Assembly: GCF_000251105.1 (NCBI RefSeq)
Contig: NC_017034.1
Span: 1,736,001 to 1,800,000, forward strand
Source of the DNA: Methanocella conradii HZ254
Lineage (GTDB): Archaea > Halobacteriota > Methanocellia > Methanocellales > Methanocellaceae
Direction: 5' to 3'
Length of the DNA: 64,000 nucleotides
In this document: positions 16,658 through 25,688 of the stretch, piece after piece
Numbering within the stretch: the stretch's first letter is position 1
How the letters are laid out: each line of letters begins with the position of its first letter
Translations under genes and position numbers: made by a program
The notes under the pieces: model-generated
Databases searched by the model: none
Told to the model about the DNA's origin: nothing
What the model saw: the letters and a program-made list of their open reading frames with translations, nothing else

Positions 16658-16941
16658 GCAGCGTGACGAAAAACAAGCTTTTAATATACCTGGCAGGCGT
16701 GGCTGCCCTGGTCCTATTGTTCGCCCTGCCCTTTGTCCTGAACCCTGGTGCCGGGTTTGGCGGGGCGGATGATAGCGCTGGCGAGGTCATAGAGTCGCTA
16801 TCGCCGGGCTATCAGCCATGGTTTAGCTCGCTATGGGAGCCTCCTGCCGAGACAGAAGCGATGCTGTTCGCGCTACAGGCGGCAATCGGGGCAGTAATAA
16901 TAGGCTACTTTGTAGGATACGTAAGAGGCAGCTCTAATTAG
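16654..16941 (+). CDS. cbiN: Cobalt transport protein CbiN
   Basis: A 95-residue protein with two membrane helices (about 8-28 and 66-88) and a short extracytoplasmic loop containing GADDSAGEVIESLSPGYQPW. CbiN is needed with CbiM for cobalt uptake. GTG start overlaps the cbiM stop by 4 nt. Confidence 0.93.
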   Translation: MSSVTKNKLLIYLAGVAALVLLFALPFVLNPGAGFGGADDSAGEVIESLSPGYQPWFSSLWEPPAETEAMLFALQAAIGAVIIGYFVGYVRGSSN

Positions 16942-16950
16942 AGATCATGT

Positions 16951-17718
16951 ATGGGACATTTCGCAGGGATCGACTCCCTGGCTTATCAAAGCCGGGCGCT
17001 GCACTGGCCTCCGCTGGGCAAGCTGCTATTAAGCATATGCCTGCTAATTGGCTCGTTATCCTCCAAAAGCCCTTGTGGGCCATTGTTGGTGCTGGGAGCC
17101 GGTCTTTTTCTTTTTTTATACTCTACAGGAGGAAAAATACCATCCTTCATTGTTTTTTTGATAGGAGCCGTTATGGCCTTTAACATGGCAGGCGTCTTTA
17201 TCATCGCCCTGACCCAGGCGGGGCAGCCGATACTCGGGATAGCTGTGGCGGGCGCCACGATAGATGTGACCAGAGAAGGGCTTAGCCTCGCCGCCCTCGT
17301 GTTTTTGCGGACCTTTGCGGGCCTGTTCGTCATGCTGTTCTTCGCAGCTTCGACGCCCATACCCCACATATTCAATTCACTGAAGAGCGTGGGGCTTCCG
17401 GACCATATCGCCGAGGCCGCCATACTAATATACCGCTACTCGTTCATGATGCTTGAGCAGTCGTGGCAAATGCTTAACGCGGCCGGATGCCGCATGGGAT
17501 TTTCCGGCTGGCGGAACTCGATGAGGACGATGGGGATGGTGGCAGCGAACATGTTCATACGCTCTCTAGAGCTTGCGGAAAGGTCACAGTATGCCCTGCA
17601 GAGCCGTAACTTTGGAGGCCGCTTTCCACTATTTCAGAAGCCGGCTGAGATGACTCCTGCGTGGGGGATTATTTCTATCGTAGCCCTCGCTGGCGTCTAC
17701 CTGGTAGGGAATGCTTAA
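16951..17718 (+). CDS. cbiQ: ECF transporter T component CbiQ
   Basis: About 255 residues, integral membrane. It couples CbiMN to the ATPase. Several hydrophobic segments are visible, and the cytoplasmic coupling region contains the two short Ala-Arg-Gly-type helices in modified form (NAAGCRMGFSGWRNSMR near residue 172 and ERSQYALQSRNFGG near 210). The CbiQ start DSLAYQSRALHWPP is typical. It follows cbiN by 9 nt. Confidence 0.92.
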   Translation: MGHFAGIDSLAYQSRALHWPPLGKLLLSICLLIGSLSSKSPCGPLLVLGAGLFLFLYSTGGKIPSFIVFLIGAVMAFNMAGVFIIALTQAGQPILGIAVAGATIDVTREGLSLAALVFLRTFAGLFVMLFFAASTPIPHIFNSLKSVGLPDHIAEAAILIYRYSFMMLEQSWQMLNAAGCRMGFSGWRNSMRTMGMVAANMFIRSLELAERSQYALQSRNFGGRFPLFQKPAEMTPAWGIISIVALAGVYLVGNA

Positions 17719-17732
17719 CCCGGGGTATAAGC

Positions 17733-18881
17733 ATGCCTTTTATCATTGAGACTAGAGGCCTGGCCTACTCATATGAAAACGGCGAGCCCGCTCTCAAGGG
17801 AGTAACCCTCGGGATATCCGAGGGAAAAAAGACCGTCATACTGGGGCCGAACGGCTCGGGTAAAAGTACCCTTTTCCTGCACATGAATGGCGTGCTAAGG
17901 CCGGGAAAAGGCATCGTCCTCTATGAAGGGGAGCCTTTGAGGTATGATAATAAGAGCCTGGCCTCTTTAAGGCAAAAAGTGGGCCTCGTTTTTCAAAATC
18001 CTGATGACCAGATTTTCGCTTCTACCGTGGAGGAGGATGTGGCCTTTGGCCCGCTCAACCTGGGATTGCCAAGGGCTGACGTGGAGGAGAGAGTCGAGGC
18101 GGCGCTGGATATAGTCGATATGGCTGGATTTCGGAGCCGGCCCGCACAGCAGCTCTCTTTCGGGCAGAGAAAAAGGGTGGCCATTGCCGGAGCGCTGGCA
18201 ATGGACCCCAGAGTGCTACTGATGGATGAGCCAACTGCAGGGCTGGACGCGCAGATGGTGCGCGAAATCCTGGAGCTTACGGAGGAGCTCAACTATAAGG
18301 GCAAGACGCTCGTGATAAGCACGCACGACGTGGACCTCGCCTATGAATGGGCTGACGATGTCATCCTAATGTCAGAGGGGAGCGTATTGTTCAGCGGCAC
18401 CGTAGACGGGCTTTTTGAGGGAGAGGAGCTTTTGCATAAGGCCCGTCTCACCCGGCCCATCCTCTACAGCCTTAACCTGCAAAGGCACCTGCGCACAGGC
18501 CACCCGGAATGTCCGCGCCCTCGCACGGTGCCGGAATGCTGCCAGTCCTTTTTCAAAAAAGAAACGACGAAGGAGGCCGGGACCTTTTACATCGCATGCC
18601 TGAGCCACGGCAATTTAGACGCAGGGACATTACAAAAATTCAGGAAGCATAACCGGGGAGCCTACGGCTCATACGCAAAACGGGTATCTCGAGAGCTTGG
18701 CCTGGACATCCACCACTATTTTAGCTCCATAGAGCACGGCTTAATAAAAACGAGCATGGGGGAGGACTACCTGCTTATCACCGAGCCTTCGCTGGCCGGG
18801 CTGGTAAAATCGAAGGTCGAGCAGTTTGACAGGCGGTGGAACTGCAAGATAAAGGCCATAGTTATAGGGAATGGATACTAA
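17733..18881 (+). CDS. cbiO: Cobalt ECF transporter ATPase CbiO with C-terminal extension
   Basis: A 382-residue ATPase. The first 240 residues are a standard CbiO: Walker A GPNGSGKST near 36, Q-loop VFQNPDDQIFAS, signature LSFGQRKRV near 140, Walker B VLLMDEPTAGLD. About 135 further residues follow, with a Cys/His-bearing linker (GHPECP ... ECC near 268-283) and a compact domain (ACLSHGNLDAGTLQKF onward). Usual CbiO proteins end near 270-280. The extension is not recognised; a metal-sensing or chaperone role is a guess. Start ATG 17733 matches the family N-terminus; the longer frame to 17661 lies in cbiQ. Confidence 0.93.
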   Translation: MPFIIETRGLAYSYENGEPALKGVTLGISEGKKTVILGPNGSGKSTLFLHMNGVLRPGKGIVLYEGEPLRYDNKSLASLRQKVGLVFQNPDDQIFASTVEEDVAFGPLNLGLPRADVEERVEAALDIVDMAGFRSRPAQQLSFGQRKRVAIAGALAMDPRVLLMDEPTAGLDAQMVREILELTEELNYKGKTLVISTHDVDLAYEWADDVILMSEGSVLFSGTVDGLFEGEELLHKARLTRPILYSLNLQRHLRTGHPECPRPRTVPECCQSFFKKETTKEAGTFYIACLSHGNLDAGTLQKFRKHNRGAYGSYAKRVSRELGLDIHHYFSSIEHGLIKTSMGEDYLLITEPSLAGLVKSKVEQFDRRWNCKIKAIVIGNGY

Positions 18882-19048
18882 TAATAATTTTTTTAATTCT
18901 CACATCTCATATATGCTAATATTTTTTATTCGACTAAATAATCATATAAATATGAATAGCTAACCCATAAAGTGTTAAGATAGATTTATTTAGTAATACG
19001 ATATATTATGCCTGTAGCCTTTAATTATATTTTCACAGGGGAGTTATA

Positions 19049-20731
19049 ATGCATAGAAAATCTGATAAAAAATCATTCGTAAAGAAAAGCGTCGTGATTG
19101 GATTTTCAGCGGCCTGCCTATGCATGGCTTTGATTTTTTCGGGGTGCGTGTCGCAATCCAGCACGGGCGGCCAGTCGGGGAATACTAGTACTGGAAGCCA
19201 GTTCTCGTCTCCGAGGATAGTCGATACGATACGCCTGGCAGGCGGGGACTATGGATACCCGACACCATTCCAGGTGTACCCTAGAGGGCCGGGGATATTC
19301 AAGATGAACCTCATCTTCGACGCCCTTGTAGAAAAAGATGATAAGGGCATCATACCATGGCTTGCGGAAAAGTGGGACATTAGCGATGATGGCACGGAGT
19401 ACACGTTCTACCTGAGAAAGAACGTAAAATGGCAGGATGGCCAGGATTTCACGGCTAACGACGTTAAGTTTTCGATAGACTACTATAATAAATACCCGCC
19501 AGTTTCCGGCGCCGACTTATCCTCATTAAGCAATGTCGAGGTCATTAATAACTATACGATTAAGATGAGGCTTTCTCAGCCAATAGCGCCGTTCATATAT
19601 CAGCTTTATTCCCTAAAGATAATCCCTGAACATATCTGGAGGAACGTGACGGACCCGAATAAGTTTAGTGCTCCTGAGGCGGTCATCGGCACGGGGCCGT
19701 ATAAGCTTGCCGAGTACAGCAAGGAGCACGGCACGTACAAGTTCGTCGCCAATGAGAACTTTTGGGGGCCGACCGTGCGCGTAAAGATTCTTGAGTTCGT
19801 GCCGGTGAGCGACGAGGTCGTGGCGTTCGAGCAGAACGCAGTGGACTTCACAGGGGTTTCCGCTGACGTTATAGACCGGATTAAGGGCGATTCGAGCGTT
19901 AAAGTGTTCCAGCAGCCTGCCATATGGGGCTATGAGTTATCGTTTAACATGAATAAGTCGCCGGCCCTTAAAGAGAAGGCGGTGAGACAAGCGTTCGCTT
20001 ATGCGATCGACAGGGAGGAGCTTGTCGAAAAGGTGGGAAGGGGCGCGGGTAAGCCTGGCAGCTTGGGCATCCTCCCACAGGATCACATCTGGTATAACTC
20101 TAATGTCAAGCAGTACAAGCATGACACCGAAAAAGCGAAACAGTTGCTCGCCGACGCGGGCTGGAAGGACTCGGATGGCGATGGAATCCTGGAGAAGGAT
20201 GGCAAGAAGCTATCGTTTACGATGACGGTGTCGAGCGACGCTACGACCACGAGGATAGCTGAGCTTGTGAAGGAGCGCCTGAAAGAGGCTGGCATAGAGG
20301 TCAAAGTCCAGGCCTTAGAAAGCAAGGCCCGTGACACTAAGCTCGCCCAGGGCGACTTCGAGATAGCCATAAACGGCTATGGCGGATGGGGAGGCGATGC
20401 TGACTACCTGAGGACGAAGTTCTGCGGCACTAAGTTCGGCATACAGGGAGCCAGCCATAGCAGGCCATTAATTGGATACCAGAACGATACTGTTGATAGG
20501 CTTGCGCTTGCTCAGCTTAAAGAGACGAATGGCGAGAAGCGTAAGCAGATAATCTACGAATTACAGGAAGTGCTGGCGGAAGACGTTCCAAGCATACCAT
20601 TATACTATACGGCCAGCTATGAGGCATACCGTCCCAGCGTATATGATGGCTGGATGAACATGTTTGACCACCACGAGGTGACGCATAGCAAGCTCTCGTA
20701 CCTTGACCGCACTGAGATAACGTGGGCGTGA
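19049..20731 (+). CDS. Substrate-binding lipoprotein, nickel/peptide ABC family
   Basis: A 560-residue family 5 binding protein anchored as a lipoprotein: a basic N-terminus, a hydrophobic segment, and the lipobox LIFSGC near residue 33, followed by a Ser/Gly/Thr-rich linker. Family signature YTFYLRKNVKWQDGQDFTANDVKFS lies near 110 (given here as YTFYLRKNVKW and QDFTANDVKFS), and IGTGPYKLAEY near 215. GGGGAG ten bases before the ATG is the ribosome site. The operon continues with a methyltransferase 4 nt later, then permeases and a fused ATPase, with nickel-handling genes convergent at its end. Nickel or a nickel chelate is the favoured substrate by context only. Confidence 0.9.
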   Translation: MHRKSDKKSFVKKSVVIGFSAACLCMALIFSGCVSQSSTGGQSGNTSTGSQFSSPRIVDTIRLAGGDYGYPTPFQVYPRGPGIFKMNLIFDALVEKDDKGIIPWLAEKWDISDDGTEYTFYLRKNVKWQDGQDFTANDVKFSIDYYNKYPPVSGADLSSLSNVEVINNYTIKMRLSQPIAPFIYQLYSLKIIPEHIWRNVTDPNKFSAPEAVIGTGPYKLAEYSKEHGTYKFVANENFWGPTVRVKILEFVPVSDEVVAFEQNAVDFTGVSADVIDRIKGDSSVKVFQQPAIWGYELSFNMNKSPALKEKAVRQAFAYAIDREELVEKVGRGAGKPGSLGILPQDHIWYNSNVKQYKHDTEKAKQLLADAGWKDSDGDGILEKDGKKLSFTMTVSSDATTTRIAELVKERLKEAGIEVKVQALESKARDTKLAQGDFEIAINGYGGWGGDADYLRTKFCGTKFGIQGASHSRPLIGYQNDTVDRLALAQLKETNGEKRKQIIYELQEVLAEDVPSIPLYYTASYEAYRPSVYDGWMNMFDHHEVTHSKLSYLDRTEITWA

Positions 20732-20735
20732 TAGC

Positions 20736-21581
20736 ATGGAGGAGAGCGCAAAGCTGTGGAAAGAGTTTTGGAGACAGGCGACCCCGGCCGCCGGCAGGGG
20801 GCCGAGGAGCGCATCTTTCTGGGACAGAAAAGCGGAGAAATACGCTGAGAACGCCTCAAGCGATAGGAGGGATGGTAAGCTGAGGGCGGCGCTGGAGTTT
20901 ATCATGAATGCCGGCCTTGAGCTGGAAGGCGCGGAGGTGCTGGACATCGGCGCCGGGCCGGGCACCTTTGCCATCCCTCTCGCCCATATGGGCGCAAGAG
21001 TCACCGCTATAGACATATCCGCCGAGATGCTCAAAAGGCTGGAAAAAAATGCGGCAGAAGAAAAAGTATCATCCATAAAAACGATCCATAGCTCATGGAA
21101 GGACCTCGACCTAGATGCCCTGGGATTTAAAGGAAAGTTCGACCTCGTCATAGCTTCCATGACGCCCGCCATAAACGGCCCGGAGACTTTCGACATGATG
21201 CTTGAAGCCTCGAAGGGCGTATGCTACTATAGCGGATGGGTAAGCAGGAAATGGGATAAAGCATACTATGAGCTCTACCGCATGCTTTTCAACGAAGACT
21301 ACAGGGAGGCCTCACACGGGCTTTACCTCCCATTCATGTACCTCTATACCATGGGATACCGGCCTACGCTAAGGATTAAGCAGGAGCTATGGTCGAGCGA
21401 TGAGACCGTCGATAGCATGGTCGACGAGGTCGCGGGGTTCTTCAGCAGCACGAAAGACATCGATGAGAAGATGAAGAGCCGCATACGGGCATACTTCCAG
21501 GAACGGTCGAAGGACGGAATCTACCATTCGGAGACGTTAGCCGTCACAGGAATGATGGTCTGGGAGAAAAATAGCAGATGA
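20736..21581 (+). CDS. Class I SAM-dependent methyltransferase embedded in ABC operon
   Basis: A 281-residue methyltransferase, the same family as 396-1226. Residues 28-60 give the lead-in helix (SFWDRKAEKYAENAS), motif I is LDIGAGPGTFAIPLA near 68, motif II region TAIDISAEMLKRL near 90, and FDLVIASMTPAINGPETF near 130 is the region around motif IV. The C-terminal 100 residues contain a substrate-binding cap with many Tyr and Trp. It starts 4 nt after the binding-protein stop and its end overlaps the permease start by 4 nt, so it is co-translated with the transporter. Confidence 0.9.
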   Translation: MEESAKLWKEFWRQATPAAGRGPRSASFWDRKAEKYAENASSDRRDGKLRAALEFIMNAGLELEGAEVLDIGAGPGTFAIPLAHMGARVTAIDISAEMLKRLEKNAAEEKVSSIKTIHSSWKDLDLDALGFKGKFDLVIASMTPAINGPETFDMMLEASKGVCYYSGWVSRKWDKAYYELYRMLFNEDYREASHGLYLPFMYLYTMGYRPTLRIKQELWSSDETVDSMVDEVAGFFSSTKDIDEKMKSRIRAYFQERSKDGIYHSETLAVTGMMVWEKNSR

Positions 21582-22573
21582 AAAGTAAAGACGGAATGAG
21601 TGTCATACTACAATATGCCATCACCCTTTCTATAATACTTGTATTGAACTTTTTCCTCCCTAGGATGATGCCGGGAGACCCGTTTTTGCTCAGGTCAGCC
21701 GATACGGAGAATGAGGTTGTATCAATACTAACGGATGAACAGAGGCTATACTACATAAGCTATTATGGGCTTGACAGGCCGATCCACGAGCAATTCATTA
21801 ATTATGTAACCTCGACATTTACGGGAAATCTCGGGATGAGCATTTATTATAAAATTTCGGTTATCGATGCTATATGGCTGCATTTGCCCTGGACTGTGCT
21901 AATCGTCCTGGGCGCCACGATACTAAGCACGGCTGCCGGCATCTCGCTCGGGATATTCTCGGCGAAAAGAAGAGAAGGCGTTACGGACAAGCTCATGATC
22001 ATAGGCTTGATAAGCTTTGCCGAGATTCCATCGTTTTTGCTGGGGCTTATCTTATTGCTCGTTTTCGCCGCTTATTTAAAGCTATTCCCAATTGCCGGTG
22101 CTATCACGCCTTTTGCTCATTATACGGGCCTGCTAGATAGGGTTTGGGACGTCGCTTACCACGCATTTTTGCCCATGATTACCCTGGCACTGACCCAGCT
22201 TACGGGCGTATATCTCCTGACCAGAAACACCCTTGTTACCGTAATGACCAAGGACTATATCAGGACCGCAAGAGCTAAGGGCATAGGGGAGAGGCTAGTG
22301 TGGTACAGGCACGCTCTCCGGAACGCGCTTTTGCCCGTGGTCACGAGGGTCGGCTTCCAGCTCGGCATGCTTGTAGGCGGAGCGGTGCTGGTCGAGAACG
22401 TTTTTAACTACCCGGGCATAGGCATGCTTCTCAGGAACGCTGTTATAGCCAGGGACTATCCGCTCATACAGGGGATCATGCTTGTCATGGCCGTTAGCAT
22501 ATTGACGGCGAACTACCTCGTCGATGTTTTCTACAGGCGTCTCGACCCTAGAACTGCATCCACGGAGGCATAA
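21578..22573 (+). CDS. ABC transporter permease, DppB/NikB family
   Basis: A 331-residue permease of the second nickel/peptide-type importer. Typical N-terminus (LNFFLPRMMPGDPF near residue 22) and the coupling loop with RTARAKGIGERLVWYRHALRN near 228 (central part ARAKGIGERL). About six membrane segments. It overlaps the methyltransferase gene by 4 nt and is followed after 2 nt by the second permease. Confidence 0.92.
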   Translation: MKSKDGMSVILQYAITLSIILVLNFFLPRMMPGDPFLLRSADTENEVVSILTDEQRLYYISYYGLDRPIHEQFINYVTSTFTGNLGMSIYYKISVIDAIWLHLPWTVLIVLGATILSTAAGISLGIFSAKRREGVTDKLMIIGLISFAEIPSFLLGLILLLVFAAYLKLFPIAGAITPFAHYTGLLDRVWDVAYHAFLPMITLALTQLTGVYLLTRNTLVTVMTKDYIRTARAKGIGERLVWYRHALRNALLPVVTRVGFQLGMLVGGAVLVENVFNYPGIGMLLRNAVIARDYPLIQGIMLVMAVSILTANYLVDVFYRRLDPRTASTEA

Positions 22574-22575
22574 AG

Positions 22576-23460
22576 ATGATGCTAAGCAAAAGTGTAGCAT
22601 CCGGTCCTATTAAGTCGGCTATTGATATCATTAATGGATTTACGATACCGGGCAAGGCTGGCGTGGCGGGCATCATCATTATTGTCCTGATGGCAGCCCT
22701 GGCTCCATTCATCACTTTTTATGGGCCATCCGAAATATCGGGAAAATCCTTAGAGCCACCCGGACCATCCCATATCCTGGGCACAGACGAGCTAGGAATG
22801 GACATATGGTCGCAGCTCTGCTATGGCGCGAGGATGAGCCTGGTGATAGGGCTGGCAGTGGCCTTGATAGCAGGCCTGGGTGGAGGAACGCTGGGCATAC
22901 TGGCCGGCTATGTGGGAGGCATATGGGATGCTCTACTTTTAAGGGCTATCGATATTACTCTAGCTTTGCCCAGCTTTCCGCTATTGATAGTGATAGCGGC
23001 ATTTCTCGGCCCGAGCATTGTAAACGTCATACTCGTCCTCGTCCTTTTTTCATGGGCAAAGCCGGCCAGGATTGCGAGGTCTCAGACCCTGGCGATGAAA
23101 AAGCAAAAATACGTCGTCTCGGCAAGGCTATACGGGGCAGGCCCGCTATACATCATAAGGAGGCATTTATTACCCGAAGTATTGCCCCTCATCTTCGTCA
23201 GCATTGTAAACTTATCCTCTTACGCTATAGTCGCAGAGTCCGGCCTCGCCTTCCTGGGACTGGGCGACCCTACTTCAAAGAGCTGGGGCATGATGCTGTA
23301 TTATGCCACCCATTTCAGGTCGATATACTTCACCCCGTACTGGCAATGGTGGCTCATACCTCCTTTGGTCGCTCTAATATTCTTGCTTTTGTGTCTCGCC
23401 TTTATTGGAAGAGACCTGGAGCGAGTGGTTGACCCTAAACTAAGAAAGAAGGGTGATTAA
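22576..23460 (+). CDS. ABC transporter permease, DppC/NikC family
   Basis: A 294-residue partner permease. Seen: the N-terminal helix with ALAPFITFYGPSEISG, the HILGTDELGMDIWSQL motif near residue 70, and a divergent coupling loop VSARLYGAGPLYIIRRHLLPE near 184 (core SARLYGAGPLYI). Two ATG codons stand in a row at the start. Its stop overlaps the ATG of the fused ATPase by one base. Confidence 0.92.
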   Translation: MMLSKSVASGPIKSAIDIINGFTIPGKAGVAGIIIIVLMAALAPFITFYGPSEISGKSLEPPGPSHILGTDELGMDIWSQLCYGARMSLVIGLAVALIAGLGGGTLGILAGYVGGIWDALLLRAIDITLALPSFPLLIVIAAFLGPSIVNVILVLVLFSWAKPARIARSQTLAMKKQKYVVSARLYGAGPLYIIRRHLLPEVLPLIFVSIVNLSSYAIVAESGLAFLGLGDPTSKSWGMMLYYATHFRSIYFTPYWQWWLIPPLVALIFLLLCLAFIGRDLERVVDPKLRKKGD

Positions 23461-25220
23461 TGATGCCTCTGCTAGAAGTAAAAGGCCTCAGATGTGAATA
23501 CATATCTGAAAAAAGCTCAATCAAAGCGGTTGACGGGGTGAGCTTCGAGCTCGAGAAAGGAGATGCGCTCGGCATAGTAGGCGAATCAGGCAGCGGTAAG
23601 ACCACCATAGCGCTGGGTATCATGGGTCTGTTGCCGAATAATACGAAAACGTCGGGTAAAGTGCTATTTCATGGAATGGACATGGCCTCGATGCCAGAAC
23701 ATGAAAAGGATCGTATAAGGTGGAAAGGGATGGCCATGGTTTTCCAGAACGGCCTCGAGGTGCTGAACCCTGTCATGAAGGTTGGTTATCAGGTATGTGA
23801 GCCGATGATAAACCACCTGGGGCTGAGCAAGAAAGATGCAGGGATGCGCTGTGCGGGGCTTTTCAGCATGGTTGGCCTCGACCCTTCATGGATGGACGCA
23901 TACCCGCACCAGCTATCCGGGGGCATGAGGCAAAGAGTGCTAATAGCCATGGCGCTGTCTTGTGAGCCGGAGCTTCTCATCCTGGACGAGGTCACGTCTG
24001 CCCTGGACGCTTTTACCAGAAAGGAAATCAGGGACCTGCTGCTGAAACTCCATGAGAAGTATGGGTATGGCATGATAGTGATATCGCATGACATCACGTT
24101 CGTCTCATCGATGGCGGCAAGGCTGATGGTGCTCTATTCGGGTAAGGTCGTGGAAAAAGGCCTCACCAGAGATGTGGTCAGCTCTCCGCGGCACCCTTAT
24201 ACGAGAGGGCTCATCAATTCAACGCCGGACATTTTTATATACAAGGACATGTGGGGAATACCCGGAGAGTCGTCATCCGGTGGGCATGATGGATGCCCTT
24301 TCTATCCAAGATGCACGCAGCCCATCGATATATGCTTGAAGGCGCCGCCTGAGCTGAAAGACCATGGTGGCAGGGAAGTCGCGTGTCACAGGGGCGGTAT
24401 CGCCACCCTTTTAAATGCCACAAGTCTCGTGTTCAATTATTACTTGCCTGACGGCAAAAAGATAAAAGCTGTCGATAACGTAGACCTGAATGTCAAGGAG
24501 GGAGAGGTTCTCGCCATTGTCGGGCAAAGTGGATCCGGCAAGTCGACGCTTGCGCACATTTTGGCGGGAGTTATAGAACCATTAAGCGGGGAGATATTTT
24601 TCAATGGCGTAAAGGTGAACGGGAACAAGAATGGGAACGGCTCCAGGTTTGGAGACATACAAATCGTGTTTCAGGACCCGTTTAATTCTACTAGCAGCAG
24701 GTTCACCGTGCTGGACGCCATTAAAGAGCCTCTGGACATTAACGATATTGGCACTCCAGAGGAAAGGATCAGTATGGTGAAAGATGTCCTTTCCCTCGTC
24801 AGGCTTCCGTCGACGGAAGATTTCCTTAATAGATATTGTGGAGAACTGAGCGGCGGGCAGCGGCAGCGAGTGGCTCTGGCACGAGCCCTTATCATGAGGC
24901 CAAAGCTCCTGATCGCCGACGAAATAACGTCTGCCCTGGATGTCTCCACGGCCGCTAACGTGCTGCGCCTTCTCAAGGGACTGCAGAACAGGCGAGGCTT
25001 CGCGATGATTTATATTTCGCATGACCTGACGCTGACCCTGAAGATCGCCGACCGGATAGCGGTAATGAACGCTGGAAAGATCGTAGAGACAGGTAACGCC
25101 CACGACGTGATGCTTAGCCCCCATGAGGAATATACGAAGAGGCTCGTCGGATCGAGGATAGGGCTGTGCTGCTCTGGCGGCAACAAATGGGGACGACAGG
25201 ACATAAGCGAGATTCGATAA
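23460..25220 (+). CDS. Fused double ABC ATPase (DppD-DppF type)
   Basis: A 586-residue protein joining both ATPases that are separate genes in the other two transporters of this window. First half: Walker A GESGSGKTT near residue 41, signature LSGGMRQRV near 156, Walker B LLILDEVTSALD, then the Cys motif CPFYPRCTQPIDIC near 280. Second half begins near 320: Walker A GQSGSGKST, signature LSGGQRQRV near 462, Walker B LLIADEITSALD. Glu-Val/Glu-Ile replaces the common Glu-Pro after the catalytic Glu in both halves. GGGTGAT precedes the start. It is the last gene of the operon. Confidence 0.92.
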   Translation: MMPLLEVKGLRCEYISEKSSIKAVDGVSFELEKGDALGIVGESGSGKTTIALGIMGLLPNNTKTSGKVLFHGMDMASMPEHEKDRIRWKGMAMVFQNGLEVLNPVMKVGYQVCEPMINHLGLSKKDAGMRCAGLFSMVGLDPSWMDAYPHQLSGGMRQRVLIAMALSCEPELLILDEVTSALDAFTRKEIRDLLLKLHEKYGYGMIVISHDITFVSSMAARLMVLYSGKVVEKGLTRDVVSSPRHPYTRGLINSTPDIFIYKDMWGIPGESSSGGHDGCPFYPRCTQPIDICLKAPPELKDHGGREVACHRGGIATLLNATSLVFNYYLPDGKKIKAVDNVDLNVKEGEVLAIVGQSGSGKSTLAHILAGVIEPLSGEIFFNGVKVNGNKNGNGSRFGDIQIVFQDPFNSTSSRFTVLDAIKEPLDINDIGTPEERISMVKDVLSLVRLPSTEDFLNRYCGELSGGQRQRVALARALIMRPKLLIADEITSALDVSTAANVLRLLKGLQNRRGFAMIYISHDLTLTLKIADRIAVMNAGKIVETGNAHDVMLSPHEEYTKRLVGSRIGLCCSGGNKWGRQDISEIR

Positions 25221-25250
25221 AAATATAATTTTTATTTTATTATATTTCAC

Positions 25251-25445
25251 TCATGTCTCCTTTTTTAGGATCAGTTCCTGCATGAGCGTATCGACCGTCA
25301 ATATGCTGGCCTTCTCGACTTTTGTCAGATTTCCGCCCACATCCATGAGTGTTACGACACCTTCTTTAAGCTTTGCCTTCACAACGTTCTTAGCTATCTT
25401 CTCCCTGCTTCCATCATTTTCAAGAAAAACCGTAAACTCGCACAT
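25251..25445 (-). CDS. CooT-like nickel-binding protein (copy 1)
   Basis: A 64-residue protein beginning MCEFTVFLENDG. CooT proteins form a small beta-barrel dimer and bind Ni(II) through Cys2; the start at ATG 25445 puts Cys at position 2. The body has the family pattern of alternating strands (EGVVTLMDVGGNLTKVEKASI). It is the last gene of a minus-strand operon with CooC, and lies 13 nt after copy 2. A longer frame to 25487 would bury the Met-Cys start inside the upstream gene. Confidence 0.8.
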   Translation of the reverse strand: MCEFTVFLENDGSREKIAKNVVKAKLKEGVVTLMDVGGNLTKVEKASILTVDTLMQELILKKET

Positions 25446-25458
25446 AACTAAATTCTCC

Positions 25459-25665
25459 CTATGGCTTTGACTTATTGAGCATCTCAAGCATCAGCTCGTT
25501 TTCAATGACATCCAGCCTCACTATAATGGCTCCCTCGATTTTTATGACCGTGCCACCGGAGCCTAGAAGGGACGTACATCCCCCACCAGCCTCCGCCCGC
25601 ACTATGCTCCTGGCAACCCTCCTGCTGGTGCCGTTCTCGTTTATAAAAACTGCAAGCTCACACAT
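25459..25665 (-). CDS. CooT-like nickel-binding protein (copy 2)
   Basis: A 68-residue paralogue of the neighbour, beginning MCELAVFINENG with Cys2 kept. It has an additional Cys in EAGGGCTSLLGSGG near residue 28, not present in copy 1, and a longer C-terminal helix. It starts 23 nt after the CooC stop. Two adjacent copies suggest different partner enzymes or a heterodimer; this is inference. Confidence 0.78.
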   Translation of the reverse strand: MCELAVFINENGTSRRVARSIVRAEAGGGCTSLLGSGGTVIKIEGAIIVRLDVIENELMLEMLNKSKP

Positions 25666-25688
25666 AAGACACGGCCGTTCTCGACACC

